Shown: piece by piece, positions 34,004-42,616 of the stretch | Layout of the letters: each line of letters starts with the position of its first letter | Numbering within the stretch: the stretch's first letter is position 1 | Assembly: GCA_038319025.1 (NCBI GenBank) | Contig: JBBQCW010000011.1 | Coordinates: 1 to 64,000 of the forward strand | Direction: 5' to 3' | DNA: 64,000 nt | Source: JBBQCW01 sp038319025 | Lineage (GTDB): Bacteria > Actinomycetota > Thermoleophilia > Solirubrobacterales > Solirubrobacteraceae | Notes under the pieces: generated by a model | Database searches by the model: none | What the model was told of the DNA's origin: nothing | Seen by the model: the letters and a program-made list of their open reading frames with translations, nothing else | Position numbers and translations under genes: made by a program

Positions 34004-34738
34004 ATGTCGTCACCTGCCCCCCGCCGGCCCGTCTCTCAATCCGTTTTCGAGCACCTGCGCACCGAGATCCTCGCCGGGCGCCTGGCCGCCGAAACCACGT
34101 TGCCCGGGGAGCGCTCGCTGAGCGCCACGTTCGCCTGCAACCGCCACGCCGTACGCGAAGCGATCAAGCGTTTGCAGCAAGCCGGCCTGATCACCGTCAC
34201 CCATGGCGGCCCCACCCGCGTGTGCGACTGGCGACGGACCGGTGGGTTGGACCTCCTGGCCCACCTGCCGGAGGCGCTCGACGGCCCGATCGCCACCGAG
34301 GGCCTGCGCTCCGTTCTGGAGATGCGCCGCTCACTCGGTGTCGACGTGGCCCGCCTGGCCGCCCGCCGGGCCACCGCACCGGCCGTCGAGCGCCTGCGCG
34401 CGTATGCGGAGGATGACGCGCGCGCCGATGGGGACCTCGACAATCTCGCCGACCGCTACGAACGCCTCTGGCTCGAACTCGTGGCCGCCAGCGACAACCT
34501 GGCCTACAGCCTCGCGTACAACAGCCTCCTGGTCGGCACGTCGGCCGCCCCGGCGCTGTCCGACGAGGTCTTTGCCGCCGAGACCCGTGACATCCCAGCC
34601 CACGCGGCACTTCTCACCGCCGTCGCCGACGCGGACGAGGACGCCGCGGGCGCGGGCGCCGACGCCCTGCTCAGCCGCACGCTCGCCACCGCGTTCGGCG
34701 CCCCGACGACCACCTCCGAGGACGGCGCCCATGCATGA
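34004..34738 (+). CDS. GntR-family regulator (FadR/FCD type)
   Basis: 244 residues. Residues about 8-75 are a GntR winged helix: SVFEHLRTEILAGRLAAETT, LPGERSLSATFACNRHAVRE and AIKRLQQAGLITVTHGGPTR. The rest is a helical FCD effector domain (EMRRSLGVDVARLAARRATA; D/H positions that bind metal in this group are partly visible). A palindromic operator sits directly upstream. The stop overlaps the next gene's start by 8 bp, so it probably controls that fatty-acid hydroxylase-like gene. The effector is likely an organic acid or acyl compound by family precedent. Confidence 0.92.
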   Translation: MSSPAPRRPVSQSVFEHLRTEILAGRLAAETTLPGERSLSATFACNRHAVREAIKRLQQAGLITVTHGGPTRVCDWRRTGGLDLLAHLPEALDGPIATEGLRSVLEMRRSLGVDVARLAARRATAPAVERLRAYAEDDARADGDLDNLADRYERLWLELVAASDNLAYSLAYNSLLVGTSAAPALSDEVFAAETRDIPAHAALLTAVADADEDAAGAGADALLSRTLATAFGAPTTTSEDGAHA

Positions 34739-35567
34739 CCTCGTCCTCTACGCCGTACCGTTCTTCGTCCTCTTCCTGGTGCTGGAAGCCGTCTCATTCC
34801 GGATCGCCGCGAACGAGCAGAAGGACCTCGTCGGATACGAGCGGCGCGACACCACCACGAGCCTGACCATGGGCGCCGGCAGCGTCGTCGTCGGGGCGGT
34901 GTGGGGCCTATTCGTGATCGTGATCTACGCGGCGCTCTACACGATCACCCCGCTGAAGATGCCGGCCGACGAATGGTGGACGTACGTCCTGCTCTTCTTC
35001 TGCGATGACCTTGCCTACTACTCCTATCACCGGTGCAGCCACGAGATGCGGGTGTTCTGGGCCAGCCACGTCGTTCACCATTCGAGCACGCACTACAACC
35101 TGTCGACGGCGCTGCGGCAGACGTGGGTGCCGATGACCGAGTTGCCGTTCTGGGCCGTGCTTGCCCTGCTCGGCTTCGCCCCCTGGATGATCTTCGCCAT
35201 GCAGTCCGTGAGCCTCATCTATCAGTTCGGGCTGCACACCGAACGCGTCGGTCGCCTGCCCCGCCCGATCGAGTTCATCTTCAACACGCCCTCCCACCAC
35301 CGCGTCCATCACGGGACCAACGACCAATATCTGGATCGCAACTACGCCGGCATCCTGATCATCTGGGATCGCATGTTCGGGACTTTCGAGGGTGAGGACG
35401 AACGCGTCGTCTACGGCCTGACGACGAACATCGAGACCCACCATCCGGTGCGTGTTGCATTCGGTGAATACGCGGCGCTGTGGCGCGATGTTCGCACGGC
35501 CGGCTCGCTACGAGACAGCGTCGGGTACCTGTTCGGTGGGCCGGGCTGGAAGCCGGAGGGCCGATGA
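34731..35567 (+). CDS. Sterol desaturase/fatty acid hydroxylase family protein
   Basis: 278 residues, integral membrane di-iron oxygenase. The histidine clusters are all visible: YHRCSHE, SHVVHHSSTHYN and HHRVHHGTND, which together supply the metal ligands. Hydrophobic segments at about 5-22, 50-75 and 85-100 and around 140-165 give at least four helices. ATG 34731 lies inside the end of the GntR gene (ATGCATGA), so the two form an operon. Likely hydroxylates or desaturates a membrane lipid or isoprenoid; the family includes carotenoid and sterol hydroxylases, so the substrate is open. Confidence 0.9.
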   Translation: MHDLVLYAVPFFVLFLVLEAVSFRIAANEQKDLVGYERRDTTTSLTMGAGSVVVGAVWGLFVIVIYAALYTITPLKMPADEWWTYVLLFFCDDLAYYSYHRCSHEMRVFWASHVVHHSSTHYNLSTALRQTWVPMTELPFWAVLALLGFAPWMIFAMQSVSLIYQFGLHTERVGRLPRPIEFIFNTPSHHRVHHGTNDQYLDRNYAGILIIWDRMFGTFEGEDERVVYGLTTNIETHHPVRVAFGEYAALWRDVRTAGSLRDSVGYLFGGPGWKPEGR

Positions 35568-35589
35568 CGACCCCCGCGTCGCCTCTGCG

Positions 35590-36354
35590 CTAGAGGATCA
35601 CGTCGAGCGACCACGTCGCCGTCGCCCCTCGGTCTGCTTCGCGGGCCAGTTCCACGCGGTGCCCGGCGCGCTGGACCACCGCCGCGATGGCCGCAGGATC
35701 GCCGGGCACGCCGCGCGCCTGCGCAAGGAGGCGGGCCACATCGCCGCGGGTGGCCTTGGCCATGTGGCTGACGACGGTGCGCCGACCTTCACGCTCGACA
35801 AACACGCGCACCGCGACGACCGTGCCCTGCGCCGGGCGCCAGGCGGCCGCGTAGGGCTGGGAGCGCAGATCCACCACGAGCGCATCCGCCGGCAGCGCGG
35901 CCGTCAGTGCTGGGCGCCACCACGAAGCCAGTGGCGCGAGGCGCGGTAAGCGTGCGCCCATCGACAACCGATAGGCGGGAATGCGATCGTCGAGGCCGAC
36001 CACGCCCCACAACGCGCTGGCCACGAGCATCCTGTCGGCCGCCCGCGACCGCGCCGCCGGGGTGAGCGAGGCCAGATCGAGGTGCTGGTAGAGGACGCCG
36101 GTGTAGACCTCGGCGGCCGGGGCCGCGGGCGCGGCGAGCAGGTCGACGTCGAGCGCGATCTCGTCCGCCTGCCCGACGCTCAGGCCGAGGGTGCGCAGTG
36201 CGCCTTTGCGAGATCCCCGGGCCACCCGGCCCAGCACCGCGATCACTTTCGACCGCTGCGGAGTCAGCGCGGGGTGGGTCAGCGCCGCCAGATCCACGGG
36301 CGCCCCGGACGCTGGGGCGGTCTTGCCCTCCGAGGGCGGCAGCAGCACGAGCAC
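35590..36354 (-). CDS. yaaA: YaaA-family peroxide stress protein (DUF328)
   Basis: 254 residues, the usual length. It begins with the family signature MLVLLPPSEGKTAP and contains YTGVLYQHLD, SALWGVVGLDDRIPAYRLSM and VVSHMAKATRGDVARLL, all conserved in the family. In E. coli YaaA lowers free intracellular iron under peroxide stress and binds DNA; whether the actinobacterial members do so is not established. Convergent with the hydroxylase gene (22-bp gap). Divergent from the hydrolase gene at 36402. Confidence 0.92.
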   Translation of the reverse strand: MLVLLPPSEGKTAPASGAPVDLAALTHPALTPQRSKVIAVLGRVARGSRKGALRTLGLSVGQADEIALDVDLLAAPAAPAAEVYTGVLYQHLDLASLTPAARSRAADRMLVASALWGVVGLDDRIPAYRLSMGARLPRLAPLASWWRPALTAALPADALVVDLRSQPYAAAWRPAQGTVVAVRVFVEREGRRTVVSHMAKATRGDVARLLAQARGVPGDPAAIAAVVQRAGHRVELAREADRGATATWSLDVIL

Positions 36355-36401
36355 GGCCGCGCAGGCTAGTGGAGAACCGCCCGAGAGATACCCTCCCGGC
36401 C

Positions 36402-37304
36402 GTGCCCGCCACCTCCAGAACTCTGCCGGTCGGCGACATCAACATGCATGTGACCGAGGCGGGCAGCGGGCCTGCGGTGCTGCTCGTCCACGGCTTCCCG
36501 GAACTGGCCCACTCCTGGCGCCATCAGGTCGCCGGATTGGAGGCCGCCGGTTACCGCGCCATAGCCCCGGATATGCGCGGGTTCGGCGGCACCAGCGCCC
36601 CAGACGACATCGCCGCTTACGACATCGAGCACCTCGCCGGAGACCTGATCGGGTTGCTCGATGCGCTCGCGCTCCCGAGCGCCGCCCTCGTCGGCCATGA
36701 CTGGGGAGCGGACGTGGCCTGGAAGACCGCGCTGCTGCACCCTGACCGCGTCCGAGCGGTAGCGGGCTTGAGCGTGCCGTACGTGCCGCGCGCCCCGGCA
36801 CCGCCGACGCCGATCATGCGCGAGCACCTGGGCGAGGACTTTTACATCGTCTGGTTTCAAACTCCCGGCCCCGCCGACACGGCGCTCGCCCAAGACGTGC
36901 GGCGCACCCTCGCCACTCGGGAGACGTGGACCCGTGAATGGTCTGAACGCCACGACGTCCCGCCTACCCCGCGCTGGCTGACCGAGGAGGACCTTGCGGT
37001 GTACGTCGACGCGTTCAACCGCACCGGATTCACCGGCGGACTGAACTGGTACCGCAACATCGACCGCAACTGGGAACTCCTCGCCGCCGTCGAGGGCCGC
37101 ACGATCGACCAGCCGGCGCTGTTCATCACCGGCAGCCGCGATCCCGTGCGTGTGTTCATGCCGCACGAGGTGATGGCGGGCGTGGTCACCGACCTACGGG
37201 ACGTCGTCCTCATCGACGGCGCCGGCCACTGGGTCCAGCAGGAGCGCCCGGACGAAGTCAACGCGGCGTTACTCGCCTGGCTCGGCGATCTACCCGCCGA
37301 GTGA
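36402..37304 (+). CDS. Alpha/beta hydrolase, epoxide hydrolase-like
   Basis: About 300 residues. The oxyanion motif HGFPE, the nucleophile loop VGHDWGADVAW (Asp nucleophile), the acid loop ITGSRDPVRVF and the base in GAGHWVQQE form a complete epoxide hydrolase/haloalkane dehalogenase triad. The cap has RNIDRNWELLA with a tyrosine just before it (NWYRNIDRNW), typical of epoxide hydrolases. GTG 36402 is chosen because homology begins just after; GTG 36369 in the same frame is possible. Repeat copy C follows 19 bp after the stop. Confidence 0.88.
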   Translation: MPATSRTLPVGDINMHVTEAGSGPAVLLVHGFPELAHSWRHQVAGLEAAGYRAIAPDMRGFGGTSAPDDIAAYDIEHLAGDLIGLLDALALPSAALVGHDWGADVAWKTALLHPDRVRAVAGLSVPYVPRAPAPPTPIMREHLGEDFYIVWFQTPGPADTALAQDVRRTLATRETWTREWSERHDVPPTPRWLTEEDLAVYVDAFNRTGFTGGLNWYRNIDRNWELLAAVEGRTIDQPALFITGSRDPVRVFMPHEVMAGVVTDLRDVVLIDGAGHWVQQERPDEVNAALLAWLGDLPAE

Positions 37305-37323
37305 TCCGCCGGCGCGGGCGGCA

Positions 37324-37366
37324 GTGGCTCGCAAACCCGCTCCATATGAACAAGTTTGCGAGCCAC
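37324..37366. repeat. 43-bp palindromic interspersed element, copy C
   Basis: The most symmetrical copy: arms GTGGCTCGCAAAC and GTTTGCGAGCCAC are perfectly complementary over 13 bp, around a 17-nt centre with CCATATGAAC. Lies 19 bp after the hydrolase stop. The next 135 bp up to egtB show nothing I can identify. Confidence 0.88.
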
Positions 37367-37501
37367 CTCAGAGTGCTGGCTCCATTTTCGCCATTCCTGA
37401 GTGATCTATCCGTGCGTGTTTCCTGTTCTGTCATGGACGGGGCCCTGCACCACGCCGTAGCGTTCAGGTCCGAAAGCCGGTGAATCGCACCCGCTACCCT
37501 C

Positions 37502-38647
37502 ATGAAGACCGGCGTTCGTATGGCCACATCACTGCACGCACCTGACACCACAGACCTGTGCGCCGAGCTCGCTGCGCAGCGTGCGCGCACGCTCGCCCTC
37601 GTCTCCCACCTCGACGAGGCGACGCTGCAGTCCGTCGTGGATCCCCTCATGAGCCCGCTGGTGTGGGACCTGGGCCACATAGCGGCCTACGAGGACCTCT
37701 GGCTCGTGCACCGCCACGGAGACCTGCCGCTGCTGCGCGACGACCTGATGGGCGTGTACGACGCGTTCGAAACCCCGCGGGCGGTACGCGGGGACATCGC
37801 GATCCTCGGCCCCGATGACGCCCGCGACTACCTCGCCGCCGTGCGCGCCCGCACCCTCTCCGTTATCGACTCCCACGGCGTGGACCCGGTGCTCCACGAA
37901 CTCGTGCTGCGCCACGAGATGCAGCACACCGAGACGATGCGCCAGACCATGACGCTCGGCGGCCTGCTGCCCGAAGGCGAGCCGAGCCTGCGCCCAGTCA
38001 CAGACGCCGACGGCGCATTCACCGCCATCCCCGCCGGCGTCTTGCCGATGGGCGCCGGCCCCGACCGCTTCTCCTACGACAACGAGCGCCCCCGGCACGA
38101 CGTGCCCGTCGGCCCGTTCACCATCGCCCGCAGCCCCGTCACCAACGCCACCTGGCTCTCCTTCTCCGAAGGCGGCGGGTACGAGCGGCGCGAATGGTGG
38201 TCGTCTGAGGGCTGGGCGTGGAAGGAGGAGTACGACATCTCCCGCCCCGCGGAGTGGGATCAGGACGGGCCACGGCGCGCTCACGACGAACCCGTGCAGC
38301 ACGTCTCCTGGTTCGAGGCCGACGCTTTCGCCCGCGCCCATGGCGCGCGACTCCCCACCGAAGCAGAGTGGGAACGGGCGGCGACCTGGAACGACGGGAC
38401 GAGCATCGCGGATGTCGGACAGGTGTGGGAGTGGACGACGAGCCCGTTCACCGGCTACCCCGGCTTCGTGGCGCACCCGTACCGCGAGTACTCCGAGGTG
38501 TTCTTCGGCGACGCCTACCGCGTACTGCGAGGCGGCTCGTGGGCCGCGGACAAGCGCGTGGCGACCGCCACGTTCCGCAACTGGGACCTGCCCCGGCGCC
38601 GTCAGATCTTTGCCGGCGTACGACTTGTCCGCGACGTGGAGGCATGA
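37502..38647 (+). CDS. egtB: Ergothioneine biosynthesis sulfoxide synthase EgtB
   Basis: 381 residues. An N-terminal DinB-like domain provides the iron ligands: VWDLGHIAAYEDLWL and RHEMQHTETMRQTM, the latter with the H-x3-H pair. The C-terminal half is a formylglycine-generating (FGE-sulfatase) fold with DNERPRHDVPVGPFTIARSP, ARLPTEAEWERAATW and RVLRGGSWA. EgtB is a non-haem iron enzyme that joins a cysteine donor to hercynine. ATG 37502 opens the frame; Met7 (37520) is also possible. The stop overlaps egtD in ATGA, so the pair is co-translated. Shorter than mycobacterial EgtB (about 430). Confidence 0.93.
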   Translation: MKTGVRMATSLHAPDTTDLCAELAAQRARTLALVSHLDEATLQSVVDPLMSPLVWDLGHIAAYEDLWLVHRHGDLPLLRDDLMGVYDAFETPRAVRGDIAILGPDDARDYLAAVRARTLSVIDSHGVDPVLHELVLRHEMQHTETMRQTMTLGGLLPEGEPSLRPVTDADGAFTAIPAGVLPMGAGPDRFSYDNERPRHDVPVGPFTIARSPVTNATWLSFSEGGGYERREWWSSEGWAWKEEYDISRPAEWDQDGPRRAHDEPVQHVSWFEADAFARAHGARLPTEAEWERAATWNDGTSIADVGQVWEWTTSPFTGYPGFVAHPYREYSEVFFGDAYRVLRGGSWAADKRVATATFRNWDLPRRRQIFAGVRLVRDVEA

Positions 38648-39645
38648 TGGAACCGATCACCCTGGCGTCCGACGAGCGCATCGTGGTGCGCTCCTACTTG
38701 GGCGCGGGCGGCGAGCGCTCTCTGGCTGATGACGCCCTCGACGGGCTGACCCGCCCCGTCAAGGAGTTGCCGCCCAAGCACTTCTACGATGCGGTCGGCG
38801 CCGATCTCTTCGACCAGATCTGCGAGCTGCCTGAGTACTACCCCACGCGAGCTGAGCGGGCGATCCTCGAAGCTCGCTCGCACGAGATCGTCGCGCTCAC
38901 GGGCGCCGCCGAGCTCGTGGAACTGGGCTCCGGCACGGCCGCCAAGACGCGGGTGCTGCTGGACGCAATGTCGGACGCAGGCACGCTGCGCCGCTACGTT
39001 CCGCTCGACGTCACCGAGACGATGGTCCGGCGCACGGCCGAAGAACTGATCGAGGAGTATCCCGGCCTTCACGTCCACGGCGTGGTCGGCGACTTCGAGC
39101 GCCATCTGGAAGAGGTGCCGCCCGCTGACGGACCACGCATCGTGGCGTTGCTCGGGGGCACAGTCGGGAACTTTGCCCCGGGCAGCCGACGCCGGTTGCT
39201 GCGGGCGATGGCGGCGCTGCTTCGCCCCGGCGACCACCTGCTGCTCGGCACCGACCTGGTCAAGGATCCAGCGGTCATCCAGGCGGCCTACGACGACAGC
39301 GCCGGGGTCACGGCAGCGTTCAACCGGAACGTCCTGCACGTGCTCAACCGTGAGCTGGGCGGCAACTTTGACCCTGACGCGTTCGACCATGTCGCCTTCT
39401 TCGACAGCCAGCAGGAATGGATCGAGATGCGCCTCCGCGCCCGGTCGCCGCAGCGAGTGACTCTGTCCGAGCTGGACCTCACCGTGGAGTTCGCCGCCGG
39501 CGAGGATCTGCGCACGGAGATCAGCGCCAAGTTCACTCCCGAGCGCCTTCGGGCCGACCTCGCAGCCGCCCACTTGGATCTGGTGGAGACGTACACCGAT
39601 CCCGAGGATCGGTTCGCGCTCTCGCTGTCCACCCCGCAGGGCTGA
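38644..39645 (+). CDS. egtD: L-histidine N-alpha-methyltransferase EgtD
   Basis: 333 residues, makes hercynine from histidine with three S-adenosylmethionine. Family marks are LPPKHFYDAVGADLFDQICE, LPEYYPTRAERAIL, the SAM loop VELGSGTAAKTRVLLDA, and GGTVGNFAPGSRRRLLRAM. It overlaps egtB by 4 nt. Together egtB and egtD carry out the central steps of ergothioneine synthesis. egtA, egtC and egtE are not in this window, so gamma-glutamylcysteine supply and the last cleavage steps must come from elsewhere or from a different route. Confidence 0.95.
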   Translation: MMEPITLASDERIVVRSYLGAGGERSLADDALDGLTRPVKELPPKHFYDAVGADLFDQICELPEYYPTRAERAILEARSHEIVALTGAAELVELGSGTAAKTRVLLDAMSDAGTLRRYVPLDVTETMVRRTAEELIEEYPGLHVHGVVGDFERHLEEVPPADGPRIVALLGGTVGNFAPGSRRRLLRAMAALLRPGDHLLLGTDLVKDPAVIQAAYDDSAGVTAAFNRNVLHVLNRELGGNFDPDAFDHVAFFDSQQEWIEMRLRARSPQRVTLSELDLTVEFAAGEDLRTEISAKFTPERLRADLAAAHLDLVETYTDPEDRFALSLSTPQG

Positions 39646-39706
39646 GCAGGGCGGGCGGGCGCCACACGGATTGCCAACGTCCATCGCGGCCGTAAGGATG
39701 CTCGAC

Positions 39707-41119
39707 ATGCACCTGCCGTTGGCCGCGTCGGTGGTCGAACTGTCTCGCTGGCAGTTCGCGCTGACCACGCTGTTTCATTTCATATTCGTCCCGCTGACGC
39801 TCGGCCTGGCTCCGCTCGTGGCGATCCTGCAGACGGCCTGGTACCGCACCCGCGATGATCGCTGGCTGCAACTCACCCGGTTCTTCGGCACGCTCTTTGT
39901 CATCAACTTCGCCATCGGGGCGGCGACGGGCCTCGTGCAGGAGTTCCAGTTCGGCATGAACTGGTCGGAGTTCTCCAAGTTCGTGGGCAACGTGTTCGGA
40001 GCGCCTCTCGCCATGGAGGGCCTGGCGGCCTTCTTCCTGGAATCCACGTTCATCGGGCTGTGGCTCTTCGGGCGCGACCGGCTGAGCCCACGGGTTCACC
40101 TGATGACCGTGTGGCTGGTGGTCGCCGGGACTTGGCTGTCGTCCTCGTTCATCCTCGTGGCCAACTCCTGGATGCAGCATCCGGTCGGGTACTCCCAGTC
40201 AGGCCCGAGCGCGCGGCCCGTGATGACCAGCTTTACGGAGGTCCTCGGCAACGACTGGGCGTGGTGGGCGATCGGGCACACGTTGCTGGCCGCGCTGATG
40301 GTCGGCAGCTTCTTCATGCTCGGCGTAGCGGCCTGGCACATCGTCAAGGACCGCCAGGCGCAGATCTTCCGGCTGGCCGCCAAGGTGGCGCTCATCGTCG
40401 CGGTCCCCGCGACCTTCCTCAACCTCGCCGTGGGCAGCGAGTTCGGGGTGACGATCGACAACCACCAGCCGATGAAGATCGCCGCCGCCGAGGCGTTGTG
40501 GAACACGCAGAAGAGCGCGTCGTTCTCCCTCTTCCAGATAGGCGGCTTCACCGCGGACGATCCGGACCCGAGCTTCTCGATCGAGATCCCGGGGCTGCTG
40601 TCCTTCCTGGCCACCAACTCCTTCAAGGGAACGGTCCAGGGCCTCAACCAGGTCAACGCTTCCGAGCAGCAGGCCTACGGCCCGGGGAGCTATCTGCCCG
40701 ATGTCCGACTGACTTACTGGTCGATCCGCGTGATGGCCTATCTGGGCACCATCTCGATGCTGATCGCCCTGGCCGGCTGGTGGCTGTGGCGGCGCGGCAC
40801 ATACATGACGAGTCGCCGCTTTCAGTGGATCGCCGTCGGGGGGATCGCGCTGCCCTTCCTGTCCGGCTTCGCCGGCTGGATCTTCACCGAGGCCGGCCGC
40901 CAGCCCTGGGTGGTGCAAGGGTTGCTGAAGACCGCCGACGCGGTCAGCCCCAGCATCACCGCCGGTCAGGTGATCATGAGCCTGACCGTGTTCCTGTCGC
41001 TGTACGCAGCGCTCGGGGTTCTCGATTTCATCCTCATGCGCCGCTACGCGCGGCTGGATCTGCCTGAGATCGAGGACGCCGGCAGCACGAGCGCCACACC
41101 ACCCGCGGTGGCGTTCTGA
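39707..41119 (+). CDS. cydA: Cytochrome bd ubiquinol oxidase subunit I (copy 1)
   Basis: 470 residues, nine-helix haem subunit of the bd quinol oxidase in the cell membrane. The haem ligand H24 is in TTLFHFIFVPLTLGLA; EFQFGMNWSEFSKFVG and AAFFLESTFIGLWLFG (the conserved Glu) follow, then GRQPWVVQGLLKT. The Q-loop is short. ATG 39707 is chosen because AAGGA lies 8 bp before it; in-frame ATGs at 39698 and 39671 are alternatives. The stop shares one base with cydB (TGATG). Sits 61 bp after egtD on the same strand. Confidence 0.95.
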   Translation: MHLPLAASVVELSRWQFALTTLFHFIFVPLTLGLAPLVAILQTAWYRTRDDRWLQLTRFFGTLFVINFAIGAATGLVQEFQFGMNWSEFSKFVGNVFGAPLAMEGLAAFFLESTFIGLWLFGRDRLSPRVHLMTVWLVVAGTWLSSSFILVANSWMQHPVGYSQSGPSARPVMTSFTEVLGNDWAWWAIGHTLLAALMVGSFFMLGVAAWHIVKDRQAQIFRLAAKVALIVAVPATFLNLAVGSEFGVTIDNHQPMKIAAAEALWNTQKSASFSLFQIGGFTADDPDPSFSIEIPGLLSFLATNSFKGTVQGLNQVNASEQQAYGPGSYLPDVRLTYWSIRVMAYLGTISMLIALAGWWLWRRGTYMTSRRFQWIAVGGIALPFLSGFAGWIFTEAGRQPWVVQGLLKTADAVSPSITAGQVIMSLTVFLSLYAALGVLDFILMRRYARLDLPEIEDAGSTSATPPAVAF

Positions 41120-42144
41120 TGTCGCTCCCCGACCTGTGGTTCGGGCTCGTCGCCTTCTTCTGGATCGGCTACTTCGTGCTGGAGGGCTTTGATTTCGGGG
41201 TCGGAATGTTGCTCCCCTTGATCGGCCGCAGCGAGGACGACCGTTCGCAGATGCTGGAGACGATCGGGCCGGTGTGGGACGCCAACGAGGTGTGGCTGAT
41301 AGTCGCGGGCGGCGCGACGTTCGCGGCTTTCCCCGTCTGGTACGCGACCCTGTTTTCTGGCGCTTACGTGTGGCTGGTGCTGGCGCTGCTGGCGCTGATC
41401 CTGCGCGCCATCTCCTTCGAGTGGGGCGGCAAGAGCGACCATCGCCACTGGGGCCGGTTCTGGATGTGGGCCAACGCCGCGGGCGGACTGCTGATCCCGC
41501 TGCTGTTCGGCGTTGCCTTGTCCGCGTTGCTGAAGGGCGTGCCGATCAACGACCAGCAGGACTTCTCGGGTTCGCCGATGGACTTTTTGTCCTGGTACTC
41601 GCTGCTGGCGGGGGTCGCCGTGGTCGGGATCTGCCTCGTGCACGGCGCGGTCTTCCTGAGCATTCGCACCAGCGGCGAGGTGCGCGAGCGGGCGACCGTG
41701 CTGGCCCGGCGCGTCGCCCCGGTGTCGGCGCTGCTGGCCATCGCCTTCGTGGTGGCCACGCTGGCCGTGGCCCACGACACGAACCAGGCGAGCCTCTTCC
41801 CGGCGGTCGTCCCCGCCGCACTGGCGGTGATCGCCGCGGTCGACGTCGTGGTGTTCACGCGGATCGGCCGGCAGGGTTGGGCGTTCGTCGCCACGGCAGC
41901 CACGATGGGCCTGGCGATCCTCACGCTGTTCTTCAGCCTGTATCCGCGGGTGATGGTCTCCTCCAGCACCTTCGCGAACAGCCTCACGGTGGACAACGCG
42001 TCCTCAGCGCACTACACGCTTCACGTGATGACGGTGGCTGCCGCCGTGCTCACGCCGGTCGTCCTCGGTTACCAGATCTGGACGTACTGGGTGTTTCGCA
42101 AACGCCTCACGGCGCCACCGGTCCCGGCGACGCCGGCAGGCTGA
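41119..42144 (+). CDS. cydB: Cytochrome bd oxidase subunit II (copy 1)
   Basis: 341 residues, eight to nine membrane helices. Family marks are IGYFVLEGFDFGVGMLLPL near the start, IGPVWDANEVWLIVAGGATF, and PVVLGYQIWTYWVFRKRL at the end. Completes the first cydAB operon. No cydC/cydD exporter genes follow; the next gene is convergent with only one base between the stops. Confidence 0.95.
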   Translation: MSLPDLWFGLVAFFWIGYFVLEGFDFGVGMLLPLIGRSEDDRSQMLETIGPVWDANEVWLIVAGGATFAAFPVWYATLFSGAYVWLVLALLALILRAISFEWGGKSDHRHWGRFWMWANAAGGLLIPLLFGVALSALLKGVPINDQQDFSGSPMDFLSWYSLLAGVAVVGICLVHGAVFLSIRTSGEVRERATVLARRVAPVSALLAIAFVVATLAVAHDTNQASLFPAVVPAALAVIAAVDVVVFTRIGRQGWAFVATAATMGLAILTLFFSLYPRVMVSSSTFANSLTVDNASSAHYTLHVMTVAAAVLTPVVLGYQIWTYWVFRKRLTAPPVPATPAG

Positions 42145-42145
42145 G

Positions 42146-42505
42146 CTACGGGGCGGTCGCGCCGCCCGAGGCCGGTGTGGTCACCGTCACCGTGGGCGTC
42201 GTGACGGTGATGGTGTTGGTGGTGGTGGTCGTGGTCGCCGGGGTGGTGATCGTCTTGTTCACGGTGGTCCGATGGTTGACCGTGGTCGCCGGCTTCTTGT
42301 CGTTGCTGTCCGTGATCAGGATTGCGGCGATGGCACCGGCCACCAGCAGGGCGACGATGCCCATCACCCACGGCCACGGGCTCTTCTTCGGCTCAGGCGG
42401 CTGCTGGTAGTAGCCCTGCTGCTGGGTGGGGTAACCCTCGCCGGGAGGCGGCGTAGCCCCCGGCTGTTGGGGATAGCGAGGATCGTTGGGCGGCGGGGTG
42501 GACAT
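42146..42505 (-). CDS. Small single-pass membrane protein, Pro/Gln- and Thr-rich
   Basis: 119 residues from ATG 42505 (MSTPPPNDPRYPQQ). The cytoplasmic N-terminal third is Pro/Gln/Tyr-rich (YPTQQQGYYQQPPEPKK). One transmembrane helix follows (WVMGIVALLVAGAIAAILI). The external C-terminus is Thr/Val repeats. Such bitopic proteins are common in actinobacteria and have no defined function. The frame continues upstream but loses this composition. Convergent with cydB. Confidence 0.75.
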   Translation of the reverse strand: MSTPPPNDPRYPQQPGATPPPGEGYPTQQQGYYQQPPEPKKSPWPWVMGIVALLVAGAIAAILITDSNDKKPATTVNHRTTVNKTITTPATTTTTTNTITVTTPTVTVTTPASGGATAP

Positions 42506-42616
42506 GGGCCGCAGATTAGGGGATTCACCGGCTGTTCGTGACGATTGCGCGCCGAAACCGAGCCGACTCCGTGACATCGGACAACGATCGTGCTCGGCGC
42601 CGGAATGGTGCGGGAC

